Shown here: one piece after another, positions 41,846-47,604 of the stretch
How positions within the stretch are numbered: the first letter of the stretch is position 1
Layout: the number at the start of each line of letters is the position of its first letter
From: Mycolicibacterium vinylchloridicum
GTDB lineage: Bacteria > Actinomycetota > Actinomycetes > Mycobacteriales > Mycobacteriaceae
Direction of reading: 5' to 3'
Length of the DNA: 47,604 nt
Assembly (NCBI RefSeq): GCF_013404075.1
Contig: NZ_JACBJQ010000042.1
Span: 1-47,604, forward strand
Notes under the pieces: generated by a model
What the model saw: only the letters and a program-made list of their open reading frames with translations
The model's database searches: none
Told to the model about the DNA's origin: nothing
Program-made: the position numbers and the translations under genes

Positions 41846-43111
41846 GTGACCACACTTGCCAACACCGAACCGGTGGACACCGACATCCTTGCGGTGCGAC
41901 CGCAGCCGCTGGGCGCATTCCCACTTCCGCTGGGCTACATGCTGATCCCCGCGTCCGAGGACACCGAGGACGCCCGCGTTGCGCTGCTCGCCGGGAACAT
42001 ACCGCACTGGCCGGAATCGTTGCGGGCACACGAGTCGGCGCTGGCAGGCGACCGCGACGCCGCCTTGGCAGTTCTGGATGGTGACGACCCGGTCAGTCGG
42101 TACAACCGCTTCGTGATGGACCCCGACGGTGACGATCCCGCCGAATTGCGATCACTCTTGGGCGAATTCGGGGTTCTGGTCGATATCGTGCTGTTCGCCG
42201 TGGGCCGCTCGGATATCGCACCGGAGTTGAGTTCGGCCAGCGCCGAACTCGCAGCCCTGGTGTTGTCGACCCAGGCCAGTAGCGCGTTCAACGATGGTGA
42301 CGCAGCACAGGCGACCGCGTTGCTCGACCAGGCGGCCGACGAAGCGGCCGGTGTGTCCCAGCCGCTGTGCGGGGTACTGCTCGGTGCGGCGGCATCGATC
42401 GCCGCCCACGGCGGCCACCCGGACGCCGTCCGGCGGTTCGAGACGGCACTGAAAGCCCTCGATGGCGCTGACGGCCTGCGCGTCTCCCGAGCCGAACTTC
42501 ACCTGAACCTGGCGGGGCTGCTGCACGAACAGGCGCCGGACCGCCCCGAGTTGCTGGCAGCGATTGTGCCGCATTATCATTCGGCGCTACAGCTGGTCTT
42601 GCGCGAGGAGGCTCCGCTGATGTGGGCGTCGGCGCATGCGAACTTGGCGACCGCCTACCTCACCATGCCGATGACGGAGGCCTCCGGTCAGCTGAGATTG
42701 GGCATCGCCGCCCAGTCGCTACGCTCGGCGCTCAAGGTGTACACGCGCGAGGACTATCCAGAGCAGTGGGCCAGTGTGCAGCTGAACCTTGCGAATTCGT
42801 TGGTGTACACCCCATCGAAGCACCAGGCCGACAATCTGGTCGAGGCCGTCGAACTCTACGAGGCCGTACTGGACGCCCGTGACCGGGACAGCGATCCGAT
42901 GGGCCGGGCCAGGGTGCTGGCCAATCAGGGCAATGTGTTGGCGCACCTGGGTTCCTTCGACCAGGCCAAAGCCAAGCTCTACGAGGCACGGTTCCTGTTC
43001 GAGGAACTCGGCGATGACGACTCGGTGCGCACGGTGCGCGGCGTACTCGACGAGATTGCGCGGCAGATCACGCTGGGCAGGACGGACGGAACCGATGTCG
43101 ACGACCACTGA
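41846..43111 (+). CDS. TPR-repeat protein of the hydrogenase operon
   Basis: A 421-residue all-helical protein. From ~150 onward there are tandem ~40-residue helical pairs (LLDQAADEAAGVSQPLCGVLLGAAA, RFETALKALDGADGLRVSRAELHLNLAGLLHEQ, SALKVYTREDYPEQWASVQLNLANSL, LYEAVLDARDRDSDPMGRARVLANQGNVLAHLGSFDQAKAKLYEA) typical of TPRs. It probably scaffolds hydrogenase assembly or partner binding. The GTG at 41846 has GGGAGAAGAG upstream; the frame is open 33 bases further back. Its end overlaps the next gene by 17 bases. Confidence 0.82.
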   Translation: MTTLANTEPVDTDILAVRPQPLGAFPLPLGYMLIPASEDTEDARVALLAGNIPHWPESLRAHESALAGDRDAALAVLDGDDPVSRYNRFVMDPDGDDPAELRSLLGEFGVLVDIVLFAVGRSDIAPELSSASAELAALVLSTQASSAFNDGDAAQATALLDQAADEAAGVSQPLCGVLLGAAASIAAHGGHPDAVRRFETALKALDGADGLRVSRAELHLNLAGLLHEQAPDRPELLAAIVPHYHSALQLVLREEAPLMWASAHANLATAYLTMPMTEASGQLRLGIAAQSLRSALKVYTREDYPEQWASVQLNLANSLVYTPSKHQADNLVEAVELYEAVLDARDRDSDPMGRARVLANQGNVLAHLGSFDQAKAKLYEARFLFEELGDDDSVRTVRGVLDEIARQITLGRTDGTDVDDH

Positions 43112-43985
43112 ACGGCCGGTCACCGAACCGACTTTCGAAGACCTCGCCAAGCGCGTCGACGACGCCGTCGCGGCGTTGGGTGGGTTGGATACCTCGGCGC
43201 GTGAGGTGGCCGAGGAGCTGAAGTCGGCGATCGAGGAGATCCACCGCGCCGGGCTGGTGACGATCGTGCGCCGGCTGCGGTCCGACGACGCCGCCCGGGA
43301 CGTGTTGTTCGAGTTGGTCGACGACCCGACCGTACATCTGTTGCTGTCGCTGCACGGGATCGTGCGCCCCGACCCGGTTACCCACGCAAACCAGGTGCTG
43401 GCGTCGGTACGTCCCCAACTGAACAGCCACGGCGGGGATGTGACGCTGGTTCGGGTCGACGACGCCACGGCGTTCGTCCGCCTGGAGGGGGCCTGCAACG
43501 GCTGCTCGATGTCATCGGTGACCCTGCGTAACCTCGTCGAAGAGGCTCTGGTGCAAGGAGTCCCGGCGATCACAGCGGTGGAGGTGCTGCCGAACGAGCC
43601 GACGCCGACACTGATCCCGATCGAGGCGCTGCTGATCGGGCGTGACCCGGCGGGTGAAGGATGGGTCGAGGTCGGCCCTGCCGCCGACCTGGCTGTCGAC
43701 GACCTGTCGCCGATGAGTCTGACGACGGCGATGGGCGAGCGCGCCGAGGTGATCGTGGTCAACGCCGGCCGGCGACTGTCGGCGTACCGCAACGAGTGTG
43801 CTCATGAGGCGCTGCCGTTGGACAATGCCGTGTTGGACCTCGGCAGTAACACGCTGACCTGCCCGTGGCACGGATTCTGCTATGACGCGACATCGGGGGA
43901 GTGCCTCAGCGCGCCGGGTGCCCAGCTCGAACAGTTGCCGCTACGTGTCGACGACGGCGTCGTCTGGGTCCGCGTCGGCGAATGA
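43095..43985 (+). CDS. hucE: NifU C-terminal / Rieske [2Fe-2S] fusion protein (HucE-like)
   Basis: A 296-residue protein of three parts: a helical N-terminus (1-95), a NifU-like C-terminal iron-sulfur scaffold domain (~97-168, GACNGCSMSS with C134/C137), and a Rieske domain (~190-296) whose ligands C235, H237, C256 and H259 are all present (NECAHEA...TCPWHGFCYD). A NifU-Rieske protein called HucE is encoded in the M. smegmatis huc operon and is thought to take part in electron transfer or cluster handling for Huc. The same is inferred here. ATG 43095 overlaps the TPR gene; ATGA overlap with the NHL gene. Confidence 0.85.
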   Translation: MSTTTERPVTEPTFEDLAKRVDDAVAALGGLDTSAREVAEELKSAIEEIHRAGLVTIVRRLRSDDAARDVLFELVDDPTVHLLLSLHGIVRPDPVTHANQVLASVRPQLNSHGGDVTLVRVDDATAFVRLEGACNGCSMSSVTLRNLVEEALVQGVPAITAVEVLPNEPTPTLIPIEALLIGRDPAGEGWVEVGPAADLAVDDLSPMSLTTAMGERAEVIVVNAGRRLSAYRNECAHEALPLDNAVLDLGSNTLTCPWHGFCYDATSGECLSAPGAQLEQLPLRVDDGVVWVRVGE

Positions 43986-45193
43986 GCCGCTACACCGTCC
44001 GGCACAACATCAGCGGCTTGGGTACCCGCGCTGATGTGATTCCGGACGTCGACCGCACCGACGGCTGGGCACCGGCGCTCTGGCTGGGCGCACCCGCACC
44101 GGGTGGACTGGCACTGCCGCCGGCGAAACCGTCTATGGCGTGGATGTATTCACCACGCGGAGTGTTCGTCGGTGAGCGGCACGTGGTGGTGGCCGACTCG
44201 GGCAATCACCGTGTCCTGATCTGGCACGGCATGCCCGAGGACGACGAGCAACCTGCCGACGTCGTGCTCGGGCAGGCGAACGGTGAGTCGGAAGGCCGCG
44301 CGGCAGGCGGCCGGGGCCCAGAGCGTGGAATGAACTTGCCGACCGGGGTTCTGGTGCACGACGGCCGGTTGGTCGTCGCGGACGCGTGGCATCACCGGAT
44401 TCTGGTGTGGAACACCGTGCCGCAGAGCAGTGACGTTGCGCCCGATCTCGTGCTCGGCCAGCCCGACGCCGAATCGGTGGTGGAGAACCGGGGCGGTGAA
44501 TGTTCGGCCTCGACGCTGTACTGGCCATTCGGTATCGGCGTCATCGGCTCGTCGTTCTGGGTCGCCGACACCGGCAATCGGCGGGTTCTCGGGTGGCGCA
44601 ACGGCATTCCCGAACCCGACCAGCCCGCCGATGTGGTGTTGGGCCAGCCCGATGCGGCCGCTCGTGAGGAGAACCGCGGTGGTGCCGTCGGTCCCGCCAC
44701 GTTCCGCTGGCCACACGACGTCACCGGCCGCGAGGATCTGCTGCTGGTCGCCGACGCCGGGGATCACCGCCTGCTGGGGTGGTCGCCGCCACCAGAGGCG
44801 GACCGGGACGCCAATTCGGTGCTGGGGCAGCCGGACTTCACCAGTGCACTCGAATGGCCCTACGGTCCGCACACCTCGGATCGGTTCCGCTTCCCCTATT
44901 CGGCCTGCCTGGACGGCGACCGGCTGGCGGTGGCCGACACCGCCAACAACCGGATCCTGTTGTGGGACACGGCGCCGGCAGACGGGCGCGGTGCCGACCA
45001 TGTGCTGGCGCAACCGGATTTCAGCTCCAACGGCGAAAACCGCTGGACCTCGGTCCAGCGTGACACCCTGTGTTGGCCGTACGGGTTGTCGTTGCGCGGC
45101 GACACCCTGGCGGTCGCGGACTCCGGCAATAACCGGGTGATGATCTGGCGGCGGCCGATGAGCGCTTGCGCGAAGAGCAACGAGCCAACGTGA
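43982..45193 (+). CDS. NHL-repeat beta-propeller protein
   Basis: A 403-residue protein with six repeats built around (V)ADxxxHRxLxW: VVADSGNHRVLIW, VADAWHHRILVW, VADTGNRRVLGW, VADAGDHRLLGW, VADTANNRILLW and VADSGNNRVMIW, with LGQ(P/A)(D/N) turns between. This predicts one six-bladed propeller. There is no signal peptide, so it is cytosolic and probably a docking protein. NHL genes accompany other group 2a hydrogenases, as I recall. Starts with ATGA overlap after hucE and ends with GTGA overlap into the next gene. Confidence 0.88.
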   Translation: MSRYTVRHNISGLGTRADVIPDVDRTDGWAPALWLGAPAPGGLALPPAKPSMAWMYSPRGVFVGERHVVVADSGNHRVLIWHGMPEDDEQPADVVLGQANGESEGRAAGGRGPERGMNLPTGVLVHDGRLVVADAWHHRILVWNTVPQSSDVAPDLVLGQPDAESVVENRGGECSASTLYWPFGIGVIGSSFWVADTGNRRVLGWRNGIPEPDQPADVVLGQPDAAAREENRGGAVGPATFRWPHDVTGREDLLLVADAGDHRLLGWSPPPEADRDANSVLGQPDFTSALEWPYGPHTSDRFRFPYSACLDGDRLAVADTANNRILLWDTAPADGRGADHVLAQPDFSSNGENRWTSVQRDTLCWPYGLSLRGDTLAVADSGNNRVMIWRRPMSACAKSNEPT

Positions 45194-46026
45194 GACCGCG
45201 CATCATCCAGGAAGACGGGCAGATCGGGTTCTACTGGGCGACCGCGACCGGCAGTCCGACTTCGCTGCAGGCCCTCGTCGCCGTCGACGACGAACCCGAC
45301 CGGTTGGTGGCCACCCATCTCGAGGCACTGGATGATGCGCTGATCATCGCCGCGGGCCGGTTCGGCGAGATCCTCGGTGGCGGCCGACTACCCGCTGACG
45401 CCGACGAGCGGGACGGGCTTCTCGAGCTTCACCGCACTCTGGACCGATTGTGTTTCGAATATGCCGCGGCACTGGAGCAGACCGGCGTACACGCCGATCT
45501 GCGGGCCGGGAAGATCGTCGGCACGGCGGCCTTGTTCTCGATCCGGGCGCGCCTGCCGCTGGATCTGCTCGGGCCGGCGCCGTTCGACGGCGAACTCGAC
45601 GACCCGTCGATCGGGGTCGTCGGTGGCTTCGGTGAATTCCATCAGGTCGACCCGGACAAGCCGTGGAAGGGCGGCCGCTGGCTGGTGCGCACCGAAGCGG
45701 GCCAACGGTTTCCGCTGACCTTGGCGATGCTGTTCTTCGACAGCTCAGGGGTCAACAAGGACGCCGCGCGTAAGGAGCATCGTGACGCTCTGCAGGCGGT
45801 GGTCTCCGCGGCAGGCTCGCCGGACGCCGATCCGATGACGGTGACCTGTGCGGTGGACTGGCTGCTCTACGACTGGCTGATGGCGCACCGGGAGAATCCG
45901 GACAGTGCCGAAATCGTCTTTCCCAAGGGCTATGAGAGCGATGCGGCACTGGTCGTGACCGCCGCGGCCGCGTCGGTTGCCGCGCGGGCGACTTTCGATC
46001 CCGGGCTGGTGGGGTTGATCGCGTGA
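45190..46026 (+). CDS. uncharacterised hydrogenase-operon protein
   Basis: A 278-residue soluble protein starting at GTG inside the NHL stop. It begins VRPRIIQEDGQIGFYWATATG and contains FEYAAALEQTGVHADLRAGKIVGTAALFSIRARLPLDLLG, a Gly-rich turn IGVVGGFGEFHQVDPDKPWKGGRW, and a late helical part. There is no Cys or metal motif that I can recognise. I do not recognise the family. Its 4-base overlaps on both sides tie it to the NHL protein and the P450. Confidence 0.75.
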   Translation: MRPRIIQEDGQIGFYWATATGSPTSLQALVAVDDEPDRLVATHLEALDDALIIAAGRFGEILGGGRLPADADERDGLLELHRTLDRLCFEYAAALEQTGVHADLRAGKIVGTAALFSIRARLPLDLLGPAPFDGELDDPSIGVVGGFGEFHQVDPDKPWKGGRWLVRTEAGQRFPLTLAMLFFDSSGVNKDAARKEHRDALQAVVSAAGSPDADPMTVTCAVDWLLYDWLMAHRENPDSAEIVFPKGYESDAALVVTAAAASVAARATFDPGLVGLIA

Positions 46027-47240
46027 CCACCCTCGTCGTCGATCCGGCAGAGTTCTTCAGCGCGGACGCAATACAGAATCCGTATCCGCTCTATGGCCGG
46101 CTGCGGGCGGCGGGGCCGGTGCATCAGGTCGGGGACTCGGGGTTCTATGTGGCGTCCACGTGGGCGGCCATCACCGATGTGGCGGCGCGGCCGCAGGATT
46201 TCTCATCCAACCTCACCGCGACAATGACGTACACCGCCGACGATGGCGTGACACCGTTCACGATGGACGGGCTCGGAGGCCCGACCCATATCCTGGTGAC
46301 CGCCGACGATCCGGTGCACTCCCTGCACCGCAAGCTGGTGCTTGCCCAGTTCACGGCGAAGCGTGTTGCGGCGCTTGGACCGTTGATCGCCGACGTCTTC
46401 GAGCAGCAGTGGTCGGCCGGCCTTGTCGACGGCCGTATCGAGTGGATGGGCACGGTGGCCAACCGGCTGCCGATGACGATCGTCGCGCGCCTCATCGGTG
46501 TTCCCGATGCCGACACCGACAGGCTGGCGCACTGGGGATACGCCACCACCCAGTTGCTCGACGGGTTGATGTCAGCCGACGAACTGTCCGCGTCGATGAC
46601 CGCGATCACCGAACTCAGCGACTACATCGCCGAACATCTGACGACTGCCATCGCCGCTCCTCAGGACGATCTGATCGGTGAGCTCGCGAGGGCCTGTATC
46701 GACGGTCGGCTGAATCACTTCACCGCACAGCTCATCCTGGTATCGCTGTTCAGCGCCGGCGGCGAGTCCACCGCATCGTTGCTGGGGACGGCGGTGTCCC
46801 TGCTCGCGACCGAACCGGATCTTCAGGCGGAGCTGCGCGGTAGCCCGGAGTTGTTGGGCGCCTTCATCGAAGAAACACTTCGGCTGGAACCCCCTTTCCG
46901 GGCACACTATCGCCACGTGGTGCGCGATACCGAACTCTGCGGTGTCCTGCTGCCCGCCGAGTCCCGGGTGCTGCTGCTGTGGGGGGCGGCCAACCGAGAT
47001 CCCGAACACATCGAGGCGCCGGACGAGTTTCGGCTCAACCGGCCGAACACCAAGGGGCACCTCTCGTTTGGCCGGGGTGCCCACTTCTGTCTAGGTGCAC
47101 CGCTGGCACGGCTGGAAGCGATGACGGTGCTACGGCTCATGCTCGAGCGAACCGCCTGGTTCGACGCGGTCGACGTCGGTCCCTGGTTGCCGAGTGTTCT
47201 CGCACGGCGACATACGTATTTGGATCTCGCCGTGCGCTGA
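46023..47240 (+). CDS. cytochrome P450
   Basis: A 405-residue soluble bacterial P450. Heme motif FGRGAHFCLG with ligand Cys356; K-helix ExxR in FIEETLRLEPP; I-helix FSAGGESTASLL, where the acid-alcohol pair is Glu-Ser. Substrate unknown. Its GTG start overlaps the preceding stop (GTGA), so it is translationally coupled to the end of the hydrogenase operon, which is unexpected for a P450. No ferredoxin or reductase gene adjoins it; the nearby Rieske protein is a conceivable but untested electron source. Confidence 0.93.
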   Translation: MTTLVVDPAEFFSADAIQNPYPLYGRLRAAGPVHQVGDSGFYVASTWAAITDVAARPQDFSSNLTATMTYTADDGVTPFTMDGLGGPTHILVTADDPVHSLHRKLVLAQFTAKRVAALGPLIADVFEQQWSAGLVDGRIEWMGTVANRLPMTIVARLIGVPDADTDRLAHWGYATTQLLDGLMSADELSASMTAITELSDYIAEHLTTAIAAPQDDLIGELARACIDGRLNHFTAQLILVSLFSAGGESTASLLGTAVSLLATEPDLQAELRGSPELLGAFIEETLRLEPPFRAHYRHVVRDTELCGVLLPAESRVLLLWGAANRDPEHIEAPDEFRLNRPNTKGHLSFGRGAHFCLGAPLARLEAMTVLRLMLERTAWFDAVDVGPWLPSVLARRHTYLDLAVR

Positions 47241-47297
47241 GAGCGCGAATCATACTGGCGGGTAACAAATATCTCACCCTCCACCTCACCATGCTTC

Positions 47298-47315
47298 TCC
47301 CCCCTAATGGGGGAT
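47298..47315. promoter_or_regulatory. GC-rich palindrome, copy 3 (nuo operon upstream region)
   Basis: TCCCCCCTAATGGGGGAT: 5-bp arms CCCCC/GGGGG around TAAT, flanked by TC and AT. It lies 90 bases before the nuoA start in the only intergenic gap between the hydrogenase operon and nuo. Closely similar to copies at 29185-29202 and 25405-25422. Proposed operator; untested. Confidence 0.5.
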
Positions 47316-47405
47316 ACCTGCGCGGCCGTTGGCGGTAGACATACGCCTACCGCTCGAAGCCGTCGGCGCGGTGCACGCCGGCATTGGAGAAGGAGGGCAG
47401 GGGAT

Positions 47406-47604
47406 TTGGGTCTGTATCTGCCCATCTTGGTGTTGGGGGTTATTGCCGCGGCGTTTGCGGTCGTGTCGGTGGTGATTGCGTTGGTGGTCGGTCCGCGGCG
47501 TTTCAACCGGGCCAAGCTCGAGGCGTATGAGTGCGGTATTGAGCCGGTGGTCGGGGAGGCGGCTGGTCAGCGGTTCCCGATCAAGTATTACCTGACGGCG
47601 ATGT
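47406..47604 (+). CDS. nuoA: NADH-quinone oxidoreductase subunit A (partial, cut by window end)
   Basis: The first 66 codons of NuoA, starting at TTG after AGAAGGAGGG. One membrane helix is present (LYLPILVLGVIAAAFAVVSVVIALVVG), followed by the NuoA hallmarks GPRRFNRAKLEAYECGIEP and AAGQRFPIKYYLTAM, which match mycobacterial NuoA closely. It belongs to the proton-pumping complex I and normally heads the nuoA-N operon, which would continue outside the window. Confidence 0.93.
   Translation, partial: MGLYLPILVLGVIAAAFAVVSVVIALVVGPRRFNRAKLEAYECGIEPVVGEAAGQRFPIKYYLTAM

Noticed and set aside
1..47604. CRISPR array, tRNA/rRNA genes, insertion sequences or prophage genes
   Set aside because: No regularly spaced repeats, no tRNA- or rRNA-like stretch, and no transposase, integrase or phage motifs were seen on reading both strands by eye.

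Overview
The window comes from a high-GC actinobacterium, almost certainly a Mycobacterium/Mycolicibacterium. The gene order vitamin-B12-independent methionine synthase-like gene, ligA, ACT-domain gene, gatC, gatA, pfkA, gatB is the mycobacterial backbone (the order around Rv3009c-Rv3016 of M. tuberculosis, from memory). GTG/TTG starts and 4-base ATGA/GTGA overlaps are common throughout. No species can be named from the sequence alone.

Layout. (1) 1-7035: lipoprotein fragment, MetE-like enzyme, GT-C membrane glycosyltransferase, TAP-type secreted hydrolase, MmcQ/YjbR protein and ligA. (2) 7036-15199: an inserted block of two tandem proline-rich membrane proteins followed by a tightly coupled MoxR AAA+/DUF58/membrane protein/VWA-like operon. 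(3) 15200-24569: ACT protein, a second GT-C membrane protein, gatCA, pfkA, a convergent dhaKLM (PTS-type dihydroxyacetone kinase) and gatB. (4) 24573-36180: a Calvin-Benson-Bassham block. The minus-strand operon rpe-tkt-prk-cbbY-like HAD diverges from a plus-strand two-component system (NarL-type regulator and cytosolic GAF histidine kinase). A class I fructose-bisphosphate aldolase then diverges from cbbL-cbbS-cbbX-cbbR. (5) 36194-47240: an AraC regulator diverging from a complete group 2a [NiFe]-hydrogenase (Huc-type) operon: DUF1641 protein (HucM-like), small and large subunits, maturation protease, an 84-aa protein, a TPR protein, a NifU-Rieske protein (HucE-like), a six-repeat NHL protein, an unknown protein and, translationally coupled at the end, a cytochrome P450. 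(6) 47406-end: the start of nuoA, cut by the window edge.

Together blocks 4 and 5 look like a hydrogen-driven CO2-fixation module. Huc would oxidise H2 and feed electrons to the quinone pool. The nuo operon follows directly. Rpe, Tkt, Prk, aldolase and form I RuBisCO, with its CbbX activase, would run the Calvin cycle.

The most interesting unexplained signal is a GC-rich operator-like palindrome (TCCCC(C)-N4 to N6-(G)GGGGA). It occurs in three intergenic positions: between rpe and the two-component system, upstream of the HAD gene, and upstream of nuoA. This suggests a shared regulator, possibly the local NarL-type protein. A perfect 28-bp palindrome inside tkt and a long hairpin at the hucL/protease junction are further structures that the genes alone do not explain.
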